From NCBI GenBank assembly GCA_029379385.1, contig CM055607.1, positions 8,928,001 through 8,992,000 of the forward strand: 64,000 nucleotides of DNA. The letters are read 5' to 3'. The notes under the pieces were generated by a model. It was not told the origin of the DNA, searched no databases, and worked only from the letters and a program-made list of their open reading frames with translations. The position numbers were made by a program, and so were the translations under genes. Below, one piece after another: positions 1 through 13,202 of this stretch; within the stretch, counting starts at the first letter, position 1; each line of letters starts with the position of its first letter. The DNA comes from Quillaja saponaria (Eukaryota > Streptophyta > Magnoliopsida > Fabales > Quillajaceae).

Positions 1-507
1 CCGGTAACCATTGGGTTGTTCCAAATTCATTCCTCCTAAGATTCGACTTGGACAATATTGACCTCAAATTAGATTTTCTTTTTTTTTTGGTAATCGACCT
101 CAAATTAGATTTAAAGGGTGAAATTAAATATTTTATATTTTAATATTTAAAAGGATTAGAAATAAAATTTGAAGAAAAAAGAGAACCAAATCCCAAATTC
201 CGGCAACTAATTACCCAAAATCCAGGTAGTGCAAAGTCCCAACAACTAGACGTTGAAGAACGTTTGGCAAAGCACCAATTCATGGTACTGTCAAAACCTA
301 ATTCCAGACAAATGTTAACGAACCTCTGCAACTGACACTCCAAATTCCTAGTCAGCATCCATGCCCTACGCAGCCATTTTTCAGGGTTATATCCGAACCC
401 CCACTACTACCTCGTCTCCTTTTCTAACCATGTCTGTCAAAAAACCCATGTTAGTCTCGTCATACAAAACTCACATAACTATAAAGCCTTGTCTTTTATA
501 CCTTTCA
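1..507. other. Flank of the helicase remnant, no gene seen
   Basis: AT-rich sequence. An ATG at 361 is in frame with the likely start at 508, but the residues between them look like untranslated leader rather than helicase. Nothing else is recognisable. Confidence 0.5.
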
Positions 508-2526
508 ATGAGGAACCAAACCATTGGGCTCAGGAAGTTGTACGTGCCGCCAAATTATAAGCGGGTTGGGTTTGTGTACTTGGCGGCGTCTTCCAGGACG
601 GTTGAGTTGGATTGGAAAGAGAGGTAGGGTGTCGGTTTCAGGAAGAGAAGTCGTTGCTTTGCCGTTTTGGCATCAACAGAGCTCAAATTTTGGTCGATTT
701 GCTTATCAGGATGTGTCTGGTGATGATTCTGATAATGAATTCGGGTTTCCTCAGCAGCAAATGGTTGGTGTCTTGCCCCTTTCTTGAATGAGTTTTATTC
801 ACTATTATTATTATTTTTTAATTGACTTAAGGAAATTCTTGAGGAATTGGATAGCGGGTGATGACAACCTATTAGATAACAATTAAGCATGATTTTTCTT
901 GCAGTGTTTCCAAGTGTAAGAAGTAATGTTTACTTGTCAAAAAGAAATGAAGAACACAGCAGTAAATTCATATATGAACTTCTTACAAGTAAACTAATTG
1001 AAGAGAATGAAGGTGATCTTGTTCGATGTATAATTTGTCTTACCCAACTAGCAGGTTTTGAAGGGCGAGGGCTATTACATGTCTGCACGGTTATGCTATA
1101 TCAATGATATTCATGATATGCCCCTGTAATATCTGTTATCTCCTAGTCTTCTGTAATTGTGAACCTGGTTTTGCACAAGGAACAGACGTTTGAGTAAAGT
1201 TTCTTGTACTATTGTCTGAGCCTGGTAGATGTTTTTCCTTCTCTTTCTTTTTTACGTCAGATGGTTGCTTTTATGAGAATCGGAATTGGCTATATTGCTT
1301 TGAGGCACACCTCTGATTTTCAGGATAGTTTTATATCTTGTTTGAATAATTGTGTGATTCTTATTTCCAGAAAAGAAAAAAAAAAAAAAAAAAGGTATTG
1401 TAATATTAATATGTTATGATATCTGTATATCTTGTTTGAAATCCAAGATTTGATAGAATTAAAATAACGTCAGAATTCCATGTTTAGGTTTCTAGTTGTT
1501 TCCTCAAGGAGGGTCATTTTGCTGTTATCTTGAGTACAACCATGCAAATGAAGATATGAGAGATGTATAACACCATAACTTAAGCTGATACAAATGTGGT
1601 GTTTGTTTGTTGCATTTCACGTTTACACATAGTGGCTCAACTGTTGATAACGTTGATGAGTGGAAATGGAAGCTAACCATGCTTCTTCGAAACAAAAATG
1701 AGCTAGAAGTGGTGTCAAGGGAGAAAAAGGACAGACGTGATTTCGAGCAACTTTCAGCTTTGGCAAATAGAATGGGTTTACACAGGTCCCCTTGGGCTTA
1801 TCAATACACAAAATTCAACTTGCCTTTTGTTCATTGTAACTGTTTCTTACTTTTTTATGAAGCCCGCATTAGCTGAAACTTACTTGAGCTTAAAGAGGGA
1901 GCTGGAGGAAGTAATTCAGAAGAAAGTAAGTGTAGATTTACGTCACTGGTCAAATTTTTTGATCTATATGCCCATATTCTATCATCAATTCTCAGTCTCC
2001 ATGATATTTGAGTGTTATATTTTGGCAGCTTCTGGATCCCAAGTTGGATATACAATATTGCAGTGAGATCCTTTCAGCTGTAAGAATGTTGGTCTCAGAG
2101 GACCACTGCGAAGGCAGATTTGTCTTTGGCTGGCAGGTGTTAGCGCCACTGAAAAAGGAAACAAATGAGATGCTCGTGGGAAAATCACCCAAAAAAGCAG
2201 CTGGAGTTGGGGGCGATAATTCCAAGAATCTGCTGCAGACATTTCTTGCTCGTGCTGGACATGAACCACCCACTTACAATACAAAAGTAACAAAACAATT
2301 GAAAAACAACCAATTTTGTTCTACTGTGATATTCAATGGCTTCAATTTCGTTGGCCATCCTTGCAGCAATAAGAAACTTGCAGAAAAGGATGCTGCGGAA
2401 GCTGTTTTATGGTTGAATGGCGAGACACATTCATCTCATGAAGATATTGACCATGTGTCAATGCTTCTAAGGAAGAGTAAAACCAAAAATAAGAGAGCTT
2501 CGTTCAGTGGTGCTAAATGGAGTTGA
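508..2526 (+). pseudogene. DExH3-type RNA helicase remnant, core deleted, dsRBD retained
   Basis: Seen: four blocks match, in order, the two ends of plant DExH3/DExH5-type DEAH-box helicases. They are an N-terminal block (508 to about 766, with FGRFAYQDVSGDDSDNEFG), a second N-terminal block (about 1632-1785, DEWKWKLTMLLRNKNE then KDRRDFEQLSALANRMGL), a C-terminal helix (to 1925, FFMKPALAETYLSLKRELEE) and a last exon (2029-2526). The last exon holds a double-stranded-RNA-binding domain (about 2215-2425) with NNQFCSTVIFNG and KKLAEKDAAEAVLWL. The whole ATPase core between blocks two and three is absent: no GKT, DEIH or QRRGRAGR motif. Block one needs a one-base shift near 625, where one frame meets a stop at 625-627 and the next frame continues the homology. 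Block two cannot be spliced to block three without a stop, but block three joins the last exon in phase (donor at 1926, acceptor ending 2028). Retained introns argue for DNA duplication plus deletion, not a retrocopy. Known: the full family unwinds RNA. Inferred: non-functional as a helicase; a short dsRBD protein from the last exons is possible but unproven. Confidence 0.78.
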
Positions 2527-5367
2527 GTGATCATCAACGATACTAAGTTATTGGAAGTATATGTGATTATTTGCCAGCATGATTTCATGGTACAAATGGA
2601 AAGTTTCAGTGCACTTCAATACGGTGGTTTTCAAGTCATCAAGTGCACAGAGCTATTAGGGGAACTGCACTTCTTAGAATCTGATCAGCATTGACTGAAC
2701 CCTTAATTTTGGAAAAGGGTACTACATCCTTAGGTGGCAATTCTATCTGAATAAGTCCCTCACCTATTCTTGGACAGTTGTTTTACCGTTGTTGATTATC
2801 TTGGCCCAGATATCCATTGCTCAGGATGCTGCTGCCTCGGGTGGCCACTGTAATTTACTGGTCCGTTTAATAGTTATGAACTATTAACAAGGTAACTCAT
2901 TGGACGAAGAGAGAGCAAGGAGGATAGAAGTTGTATATGTAGCAGAATCACATTATACAATAGCATATTGGGAGCAACTAATGTGTCCAATGGGGACTTC
3001 CCCTTACTTTAGTCGAGTACGTCATCAGGTTTGGTCATTGAAGGTACAGTTGATGCTATTTATGCATTATTGACTAGGTATGAGATTCATACAAAATTAG
3101 CAATTGAATGTATCAGATATGGATTATGTATATTTGAAGACGTGAAATTTATTGATTCTTATAAACAATCTCAACAATGAAATAATCTTAATGGACAGGA
3201 AGAACTTTTACATTCTAAAGGTGCAATAAGATGAATGTTACCAACAGGGTTTTTTACAATTTACAACTTTGCGTTGAGTTAAAAATTTCAATCTGCTTTG
3301 CAATCTTGAACTTTCTACTTGTGAGGTGACGGGGGCATGTGCTTGAACCAATCTTGCATGCAGCAGGTACAAGAACAAGGTGGTCAAATCTTGATATAAA
3401 CTCGTCCTATTTACATCAAGAAAGGTATGCATCACTGTATTTAACATACGCTGAAAATTCAAGTTGAAAAAATTAATATAAATAAGGTTCCATATGTCTG
3501 TTAAAATTTTAAGATTACTTAAGCATTTTCGTGCTTAAGAGAGCCAGACGGGTCTGTGTATTTGTAATATCAGAATGGTGGAGAGTATCATAAAGATTGT
3601 GCTTGATGAGTGTAGCAGAAACGAGGAATAATGGGTCAGAAGAATTTAACTTTATTGTTTGAGTGGACATTCAGGCAACGAATTTTGGATGACATTTAGA
3701 GGAGGGCGGCTTGGAAATATTTTGAATTATCATCTTGAGAAATGAATGTCGAATTTTATTTCTGTTGCTACCAAGTAGATAACCACACCAATTGCCATTG
3801 ACTAGGTTCAGGATGCAGGTCTCTACAGATGTTAAGGGGTGCTAGCTAAAACTGTCAAGTACAAAAGTTTTGGAAACTCAAAGTGATTGGTAATTGTTTT
3901 TAACTTCAATGGTAACACAAAATGATGTGATAGATCATGAAAACTTTTTTCCAAGCGTGTTAGAAGTTGAATACTTTCTATGGGACAGAACAGTTATAGA
4001 ATTCTGACATTCTGCTAAACTTTATAATTCATATGAGCAAGCTGTGATATCCTGTGCTGACATTTGCGTCATTCACTAGCCAATAAAAGGTGCACGGTTT
4101 AGAAAGATCAGATCTTTCTCTTCCATGTGATTCTTTCTCTTACCATCTCTTCTCTTTTAAACTCCCTGCTATTTGGAGAAGATGAGTGTAATTCGGCTAC
4201 AACTTGTTCAGTAATTGGCTGTCAAATATACCTGAAGCCAATGGATATATCTCATTGAGATTTCCGCCCCTCATTACTTGATCAAAACTATCATCTTCAT
4301 CAGGTTGGCATAGAGATTCAACTGTATCTGAAATTTTACACTCTTTCCTATGTTCTAGTATAATAGTTGGTGGCTACCCAATATCTTCATCAGGTTGGCA
4401 TAGAGATTCAATCATTCAACTGCCTGTTTTCTGTGCAAACTTAAGTGTTGATAACAAGAAATGCTAGCAACAGTCATGACTGTTGGACAACCGTGCATAA
4501 AAAAGTGATTGCATATTAGACGTGGGACTTACCTTCAAATTGGTACACATATTTTGCCTCATTCAACTTCCTAATTTCTCAGAACTGTGGTCTTGAATTG
4601 ATGTATCTTCAATAAACCAAGAACAAATTTCAGGTTTAACTTCTTCAGGCATCTTTAAGAGGCTGGTCTTTTTGTTCATCATCACCCTACTGTTGTTAAA
4701 TATTCAACTCTTTTCTTTTAGAGGTTGGAACCAATACACTGGTTGGAAAGTGTAGTAGACGAAAGACTGGAAAATCTAAACCTGGTTGCACGTGCAAATA
4801 TTTTCTTAGTACCAACACTTCGGAGGTTAGTACTCTAGATTCGAATTTTGGTGGAGAGTAAATTAATGTACAAAATATCAGTAAGTCTGGTATGAACAAA
4901 ACTAATAAAATAATTAATTTAAAAAAATTTGTTAATTTTTTTAAATTATGAAAAGAATTAATTGTATTATAAATTATCTATTATGTGACTGTCTGTCACA
5001 TTTCCTCTACTGACAAAAATTCTTGGATCCATCAGTGCACCAGAGCATTAGTACTTTGTATATTTTGAAATTTCTCTTGTGGGGGGGGGGGGTGGGTGTG
5101 TTTAGTAGATCATATCTAGTCTCTACCAAAAAATTGTTCTTACTAGACTTACCAGACTGGATAGTAATCAACATGAGCTTGCATTCTCGTGACAACCCAG
5201 AGAGATATACAGAAAAATTTGATACGCTTGGAGGTGGGAGTAGAAATTCAAGAACTTATTAATGGAAAGATTGTAGCTTGAATATATATTTCTCTGTTTC
5301 TGTGTACCTTAGATGTGTTTAGGCACATACAAGCCCACACTAAAAACGGATTACCAGAGAACTAGCC
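2527..5367. other. Intergenic spacer without recognisable gene
   Basis: About 2.8 kb of AT-rich sequence with only short, unconvincing open frames. It contains a 29-bp direct repeat (4293 and 4383) and a run of 12 G at 5081-5092. The first few hundred bases may be the 3' end of the ancestral helicase gene. Confidence 0.6.
4293..4411. repeat. 29-bp direct repeat, two copies
   Basis: An identical 29-base string beginning ATCTTCATCAGGTTGGCATA occurs at 4293-4321 and 4383-4411, 90 bp apart. The sequence between the copies is not repeated. No function can be assigned. Confidence 0.8.
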
Positions 5368-6267
5368 TTGCGAAATAAGGAAGGACTCATGGGCTATGCT
5401 TTGTTTGGACTTTGGAGGCTACGTAATAAATGAAAAACAAAGGCAAAGCTTCTCCTCCATGACAGGTTTGACATATATAACCCGGCTATAGAACCAATTA
5501 TGCACATAATTAAAGGTTGAGTAGTTTTTCTACTGAGTTGACATGGTGAATAAGAACGTCGGTTTCAAGAAAGTAGTGAGAAATAAAATATTTATGAATT
5601 TTCTAATCCACGTATAGTTACTTGCTTTTAATTGAGTTGAAAAAATAAATTAGTCAATATGTAAGTTGGTTTGGACATCACATCACCAGTAAATAAAAAA
5701 AATATTGAGTAATTAATATTCTTTTTTTATATGTATAGTATAATGGGAGTGTTCGAACTTGGCAAATGGGGTATCAAAAATTTAATATCTTACTGAAAAT
5801 TGGAAAGATTTTTTGATCCATTAAGAATTTTGCACTCAGACCAACCACCCAAATGGATAGGCTGCCTTCTTGTTACATGTAGCTCAAAAAATTGATCCAT
5901 CTTCTTCAATGTATCTTCAATTAGCTCTTAACTCCCTTTAATGATGGATTTGCCAAGTTTTCTTTTGACATTACAAAGTTAAAAATAATTATCGTATCAT
6001 TAATGGATGTTTACAAGGTAAAAAAATGTTCACATAATTGTTCTGTTCTCAGGAAAAACCTGGGTTTCCAAACAAATTACAACCCGTGACAAAGCAGAAC
6101 TTTGTCTTTGAATGGAAATTATAACATATTGGCCCCATGACCAAGAGTAGCATGCCCATGGGCTTGCTGCTGATATTATAAACTGCTGTGTCCTTGACTC
6201 TCTATACAAGACAGGGTCGTACACCAATTAAATACAAATTTGAATAAGAAAGAAAGAAAAAGAAAAC

Positions 6268-8802
6268 CTACTGATGCAGTAGCTCAAGGGCTTTCAGCAG
6301 AGTGGGTCTGAACCTGTTGATATCAAGCTTGACATTTTGTTTGTCCAAATATACTGACCTAAAAGCTTCCCATCCTTGTCTCTGAATTGATGGGGGATCC
6401 TTTAAAACATCATGGTCAGGTGGGTATTGTTGTATGAGAGTGCTCTCTTCCATCCTTATTTTGTACTCCAGGTACTTTAAGTTCATGTCCTTTGAAGGCT
6501 CTGCAAAATCATTTGTTGCAAGCCATTCGACACCACCATAAGGCACAACTTGGATGAAAATTGCATTTTCTGGTAGGAAAACAATGTTAGTAAGACCAGC
6601 ACCATGAACTCCCATCAGAACATCACAAGAATTCACAATCTCTGCAAAGCTGGACAGGTTTTCTGCTTCTACAGTAACTACCTTGTAACCCAAGCTTTTA
6701 GCCAATTTACCAATTTGACCCGTGTTTGTGAATGACCTTGTTCTTTTTCTTGAAATGATCAAAAGCCGAGGCTTTTTTTGTTGACCATCTCTGATTTTGA
6801 TTGCTTTAGCTCTCTTTAATGAGAATGAACTTCTCAAAAAATCTTTGAAGTCTTTCATAGAATAAGAATACTTTAAAGGGTCAATTGTCAGCTCTTTGTG
6901 ATATCGTTTAAGACCGACAATCACAGTTGGAAAGCAATGAACTTCATTATCTGTGTCAATGTCAATAAGCTCATATTTGGACAGGCCGTTCAGTACTGCT
7001 TGGAACTTTGAAATCCACCAAGATCGCTTGTCAGTTATAAGAAACTGTACTTCTCCATTGAATTTTCGAGAAGTTAAAAACAATGGAATTACCACATCAG
7101 TAAAATCATGAAAATGGTTTCCTGCATACCCAGCAAGAGAAAACAGAACAGCTGGAATGCTATGATTTTTGGTGCATTGAGGGATTTCCTGGCTCTCCTT
7201 TACTGGTTTTACTGTCCATTCTCTAACACGGCTCATTGCCGTTGTGTCCTCTCTTCGTGCGTAAGGTCTTACACTCCATGAGGCATTTTCTGCTAAGATG
7301 CTCAGTTGACCTGTTACACTGTAAACAGAGGAGGTATTTCCATGAACTATAACATCTCCTTCTATCTCACAAAATTCAGTTCTTTCTTCTGTAGTGCACA
7401 ATGGCTCCACTTTCTCTGTGATTGTTTCTTCATCTGCAAAATGAATTTTCAGAGTGATTGAGCAAAGTTTACTAACAAACAAGTTCTAAAAGACTCACTG
7501 TCAGGTTTTAAAATGGTGTTACATTTTCTGCTAACAACGAACTGATTGATCAAAGTTTACCTTTATCTATCTGTGGAGAGGTTATTTCATTTTCTGTAGT
7601 GCTGCTTGTATGCTCTACTTTCTCTGTGACTATTTCTTCATCTGCAAAATGAATTTTTAGAATGAGTGAACACAGTTTACTAACAAACAATTTCTAAAAG
7701 ACTCACTGTCAGGTTTTAAAATGGTGTTACATTTACTGCTAACAAAGAACTGATTGATCAAAGTTTACCTTTATCTATCTGTGGAGAGGTTATTTCATTT
7801 TCTGTAGAGCTGGTTGTATGCTCTACTTTCTTTGTGGCTATTTCTTCATCTGCAAAATGAATTTTCAGAATGAGTGAACCAAGTTTACTAACAAACAATT
7901 TCTAAAAGACTCGGTTGTCCTGTTTTACAGTGGAGTTACATTTACTGCTAACAAAGAACTGATTGATCAAAGTTTACCTTTATCTATCTGTGGAGAGGTT
8001 ATTTCATTTTCTGTAGAGCTGGTTGTATGCTCTACTTTCTTTGTGCCTATTTCTTCATCTGCAAAATGAATTTTCAGAATGAGTGAACCAAGTTTACTAA
8101 CAAACAATTTCTAAAAGACTCGGTTATCCTGTTTTACAGTGGAGTTACATTTACTGCTAACAAAGAACTGATTGAACAAAGTTTACCTTTATCTTTTTGT
8201 GGAGAGGATGTTACATTTTCTGTAGAGCTGCTTGTATGCACCACTTTCTCTGTGACTATTTCTCCCTCTGTAAAATGAATTTTCAGAATGAGTGCACAAA
8301 GTTGACTAACAAATAATTTCTAAACCACTCATTGTCTGCTTTTATAATATTGGAGTTACATTTACTAACAAAGAAATGATTGAACAAAGTTTACCTTTAT
8401 CTATTTGTGGAGAGGTTATTTCGTTTTCATTAATGCTGCTTGTACCCCTGACAATTAGTAGCTTATGATGAATACCCACAGATAACCTTAACTTCACTGT
8501 GAAAACACATAGATAAGTTAAAAATTAATGCAGGATGAAGATCTTTTTCTTTTTGCAGGGAATGTAGGCTGACAAGGCAACTTTGTGCATGTTTATGTTT
8601 TGGGGATAGGAATATAGGAAAGCAATTCTAATAGTTGCAAAACAAGAATGGAGGACTCACAATTTGGAAGGGGACCCAAATAAGACCTAAAGACTGTGCA
8701 AAAACTCAAAGCAATAATCAAGCAGCAAACAAAAGCTCCAAACCCCAATTTCTTTTGCTCGTGCCGACTAAAACTTCTTGCCAAAAATGTATCGTACATC
8801 AT
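6268..8802 (-). CDS. GT61 (DUF563) glycosyltransferase with an expanded stem
   Basis: Probable Golgi type II membrane glycosyltransferase of family GT61, the xylan arabinosyl-/xylosyltransferase group (XAT/XYXT-like), which decorates cell-wall xylan. The exact sugar cannot be told from sequence. Minus-strand exons: 8661-8802, 8395-8496, 8187-8267, 7978-8058, 7769-7849, 7561-7641, 6268-7433; all borders are GT-AG and in phase, giving 577 aa. Residues about 20-42 form one membrane anchor after a basic N-terminus. Residues about 82-189 are four tandem 27-residue repeats, one per exon. The catalytic domain follows, with the GT61 signature GVHGAGLTN about 115 residues from the end. The start at 8802 (MM) is the double ATG; the paralogue starts at the equivalent of the second M. 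The protein is about 113 residues longer than its neighbour at 14162-15865, almost all of it from the repeat exons. No stop or frameshift is seen. Inferred: functional gene with a lengthened, Ser/Thr/Glu-rich lumenal stem. Confidence 0.9.
7561..8267 (-). repeat. Four tandem 81-nt exon repeats with about 127-nt introns (unit 208-209 bp)
   Basis: Exons 8187-8267, 7978-8058, 7769-7849 and 7561-7641 are each exactly 81 nt. Each begins after TTTTGCAG or TTTTACAG, ends before GTAAAC, and has phase 1 at both borders, so any number of copies keeps the frame. They encode 27 residues of the form DEEIVTEKVEHTSS then TENEITSPQIDK. The left edges (7561, 7769, 7978, 8187, 8395) are 208-209 bp apart, so the introns are repeated too. 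The first residues match the start of the last exon and the last residues match the end of exon 2, so each unit is a fusion of both neighbouring exon edges. The first copy (8187-8267) is the most diverged (EGEIVTEKVV, and an NVT sequon). Confidence 0.9.
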
Positions 8803-11800
8803 TTTTGATCAACCAAAGCAGAGGCAGAGCACCTTGTGTCAAAAGTTACAATGCCATCTTACAAATGAAGGAGCTTTGTGTTTGATAAAAGAGGATTACC
8901 ATAAGAGAAGCTTCAAGCCTCTATTTTTGTAGTATTGGTTGGAGTCCAGCTTGAATGGACGGTCTAGCTAACAAATATTTTGTATGCCAATTGGAGGGGG
9001 TTGAGGTGCATTTTCTATGAATTGTTGCTTCCCACGAATTTGTTCGTTCTATAATCTAGTGGATTTTCTAACACTAATAAAATCAGGATGAGAAAGACTA
9101 TGGGTGACTGTTAATAAAAACAAAGCATATCTTTCAATGATTGATTTTGTTAATATTTATTTCATATTTTGAGAATCAACTGCCGGCTATGGATTCCAAC
9201 TTTGATAGCTATTTACCAACTAAAGCTCGTTAAAATGTTTATATTAATTATTATTAACTGTGTAAGTCTCAGTTTTATAATAAACTATAATCATATTCCT
9301 ACTACAATTCCTTCCTTACTTGAGTGACCCATCTCAAGTGAAAAATTAATTTGATGAATCAACATTAGCATAAAATTTGATAAATGCTATATGGCTTGAG
9401 TCTTAGAAGACAGGCCAGCTTGAAAGAAATTTCTATGGTTGGTTCTCCTACTTTCAAACTTTGTGAGGCTTTTACAGTGTAAAAGAAACGATTGTATTTG
9501 TCAATATCTTTACATTTGATTTCTTGAGTTTGACATTGTTAATTACACAAAGACACACAAACATTTGATAAAAATGCATGGATATTTGTCGGCAGAGAAG
9601 TGAACTAAGTCATCGATTTTAAATAGTGAAAGGTATTCAACAAGTTTTGTTTGGTTGCATAGAGAATGACATTTTAACAATGTGTGTGTCTCTGGCTTTG
9701 GTGGGATGCATGATGAGGAAATAGTAGTAGGAAGGTTTTGTATTTTAATTTTGGTCTCTTCTCAAGGAATACTTATATTAATTAGATGTTAGATAGCTCT
9801 AGAAAAACAACTAATTAAGAGTTGTTGATGAAGTATTATCTTACAATATGCAACCACTCCTGGCCCCTGTTCTTCTCAGATGAATGAGACTCCACATAAT
9901 TAGACATTTTTTTATTTTTTTTTCTGATGACCAAGTTCTTAGAAATTATGAATTCAATTTACAATTTAGAAATTGGTTGCGAATTAAAAAATAGATTGAA
10001 CTGTAAATATTTGTTCTCGAAAAAAATCGTTTATAATTCTTAATGTATAACTTTTGTTGGCCTAAATTAACCTAACTTACCTCCATATGAAATGAGAATG
10101 GTTAAAACATACCTAACCGAAATCCTTTCACCTTATTTTGTACCAAAACTATTTTAGGCATTATAAGATGAATTATATTACCTCTCTAAGTCAAGGTTAG
10201 GTAGCAATTGCAGATTATTACAATGAGGTAGGGAGACATATAATGAATCACTCTTAGAAGTAAACTCTAATATGATTGAGTTTACTTTCTCTCCAAAAAT
10301 TTTGTATCAAAGTCAATGGACTCTCCATATTTGAAGCTTCCCAAAATTATGATTTTGGTTTACAATTGGATAGAAAACAAATTTAAGTTGAAGATCATAT
10401 TTTTAATGAACACTAATCATTGATTTATTATTAGGTTGTTAGGCTATCAATGTGGAAATTGTTGATGAGTTTATTTTATTTTATCTTCCAGTTGTTAACA
10501 AATAATGACCGCATTTCTAGGATGCTCCTACAAATTGTTGAAAAACATTTCTTATCAAGAATGTTTTATTTTTATTTTTTATCAAGATTGGAAAAATAAA
10601 AAATAAAAGTTGTTAGACATTGAAAAAGCATTTATATTTTCCTTTATTCATGAAATGTAGAAGTCAATGGCAGTTAGCAAGAAGACTTTAGCCTCTTTGC
10701 TTCATTATCATGAAGTTCCTTTACACCTACTAGCTATCTATCTCATATGATATGATTTTTCTTAGTTTTTTTTTCTTGTAATTACTAAGAACTTCTTTTG
10801 GGTAAATTATAAAAAAAAAGTCCTTGAAAGTAAGCTTTTTAGATGATTATTCAAGTGAGGAGAAAAATTCTTTTATATTTTTTAATGTCGACATGGATAA
10901 TATTTTTTATCTCATTGAAGAAATAAATTAGTTAAAATGTACGTAAACTGGTCTGAATATACTTAATTATTAAAACAAAAGAAAAAAAAAAAAAACAAGC
11001 TAGTAGTAGAATTAGATTATTTGTAGAGAAAAATAATTTGGTTAACTATTAATGTCACAACTTAAGAGATTTTTCATTTTAGTTAATCAAGAATATTTAA
11101 GTTTTGATTTTTTGTTTTCCTATGGATAGATGGGAACTCCTCAGCTTTCAATTTGAGATAAAACAAAAAGAATGTGTCTAAATCAAAAATCTCATTCATT
11201 GAGCTAACAACTCACTAACAGTGACTAAATTATTTTATGCATACAAACATAATATATATAATTACCCAAAGTGTTAGAAGAAATAATCATCTGCAAACTG
11301 GCCGACACCCTCCTAATAATTAGTAATACTTACAATATATATATTTGCAGATAGTAACAATATTTGAAAATATTAAAGAAGAGAGAGACCATAAAAAATT
11401 CATTTTCATTTCCATTTACACAAAATCAAAAATGTCTTGGACAAATTAGATTACCTCCTTAAATATGTATATTAGAAACTAAGTAGATAGCTATACTTTT
11501 TTTAGTCATGTATATATAAATAAATTAAATGGAGAATGCATTATTGATCAGCCTCTTCTAGAAGTAATTAAATGGTTGGAGTATAGTCAATGTTTCACAT
11601 GCACATATGGCTTCATAATGCAACTATGTTTCCCAAATATATTTGTGAATTTTTTTTCCAAAGTCTATTATGTGATTAAATAAACTACAAATTAATCAAC
11701 ATTTTCTTGTGTAATGAAAACTTAGTGATATTAATATTGTAGTGTGTCATTTAATATGTATTTTCTTTTCTTTGGTTAGCAATGATAATTTTTGACACAA

Positions 11801-12222
11801 AATTTAATGATTTTAGCCGTTGGCAAGTATGTATAATAAGGTATAGTGGCATCTTACCAAACAAATTTTGAATATTTAAAGATTAATTATAATATTTTAT
11901 TTAACAATAGAATTAATTGGGATAATATTCTATTATGCATGCTGATCAGATGGATGGATTTAATTATTCCCTCATTTGATCCATTATAAGAAACGGAAAT
12001 TTCCTAATCAACAAAAGAGAAAAATAAATAATCAAAATTTTCAAGTGACGACAAAATAGTGAGACTTCAAGTTAAACCCCAAAATACCCCCATAACAAAC
12101 CAGCTAAAAACAAAGAAAAATAAAACGATAAAATACAATTTGGGCTTCTTAGAAACCATTTGTTGGGCCCATTTCGTTTCAAAAAATTGGAACAAGTAGC
12201 CCAATTCTCTAAGACAACGACC
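8803..12222. other. Non-coding upstream and flanking part of duplication copy A
   Basis: AT-rich sequence upstream of the first GT61 gene with no gene recognised. Most of it is matched in copy B (15866-19762), so it is duplicated promoter and intergenic DNA. The stretch about 9690-10460 has no counterpart in copy B. Confidence 0.6.
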
Positions 12223-13202
12223 CAGATGACCAACCATCATGGTCGAATTAACCTGCATTGCAATATTGGGACAGAATCACAGCCACTATGGGTCCTACTG
12301 TATAATCCATGGGTTTCGTATAAAAGGCAACATCCGCTTACAAAATTCACTCTTTAGATCTACTGTGCCCAGTTTATTGATGCTATGGTACAAATTATTG
12401 ATTCTTGTCTTGAAGCCATGGAAGATATTCAATAACAAGAAGAAAGGAATGCAAAAACAAAAAAGGGGTATTCCATGGATGTACTGAGAAATGAGATAAT
12501 GGAGAGAGAGAACGAGTTTTAATTTTTTAATTTTTTTATAAATATTTTTTAACAAAGAAATAATTTTAGATATATATATATATTAAGAGTCATGTGACAA
12601 TTTATTATTAGTTCATTAATCTATGTGTGTTGGTCACATCAGATACTATTAACCATGTCATCAACCGTTATTATGACAGTATGGACTTCAATAATACAAT
12701 TTCATAATTATGAAAATCATTTGTAACAAAGTAAATAATAGAATCACAGTAAAATCCAAGTGAAACTACGAGACCCAAACTGTAATTTAATTTATTTTTT
12801 TTAGAATTTTTAAAAATCTTTAACAGTCGTTAGAACTTAGTATAGGCTCGTTAACTTTTAACAAGCCGAAATTAGACTCGTTGTCACCCTTTCTCATCAT
12901 GAATTGTCTATACAAAACCAAGCGTAAGTTAATTATAAAATTGTCTCTAGGATTTCACTTTTCACTTTAACAGCCCCCTATTTTTAAAGAGGAGGTTTGT
13001 TTGTGGTTTAACATGTTGACAACAAATGACCTTTGTGTTTATGGATGCAAATTGGACCTACATCCACCTTGAGAGCAAAATTTATTATATATACTTGGTG
13101 CATATACACCTGAAAGATAACCAGATTTTAATACACAATTTTTTGTCGAAAATAGAAGGGAAACCATCCTTTGGGCTTTGGGGACAGTAATATTCAAGTA
13201 TT
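12223..13202. other. Spacer between the two GT61 duplication copies
   Basis: About 1 kb not shared between the copies. An open frame at 12239-12487 shows no recognisable domain. Otherwise AT-rich with an AT run near 12571-12582. Confidence 0.5.

Larger units (their letters stand above)
5368..12222. repeat. Segmental duplication, copy A (GT61 locus)
   Basis: Collinear with 13203-19762. Matching landmarks include GGAGGCTACGTAATAAATGA near 5426 and 13249, the whole GT61 gene, GAGGACTCACAATTTGGAAG near 8651 and 15717, and AATTCTCTAAGACAACGACC near 12204. Homology stops at about 5368/13203 on the left and 12222/19762 on the right. Copy A carries about 0.75 kb (about 9690-10460) that copy B lacks, plus the exon array at 7561-8267. 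The borders are estimates by eye, good to a few tens of bases. Confidence 0.85.

Noticed and set aside
5081..5092. Run of 12 G
   Set aside because: Simple homopolymer; noted in the spacer entry but no function can be argued.
7561..8267. CRISPR-like or satellite array
   Set aside because: The regular 208-209-bp spacing is explained by exon-intron repeats with conserved splice sites and reading phase, not by short repeats and unique spacers.
12239..12487. 82-codon open frame in the GT61 spacer
   Set aside because: No domain, no second exon, no homology recognised.
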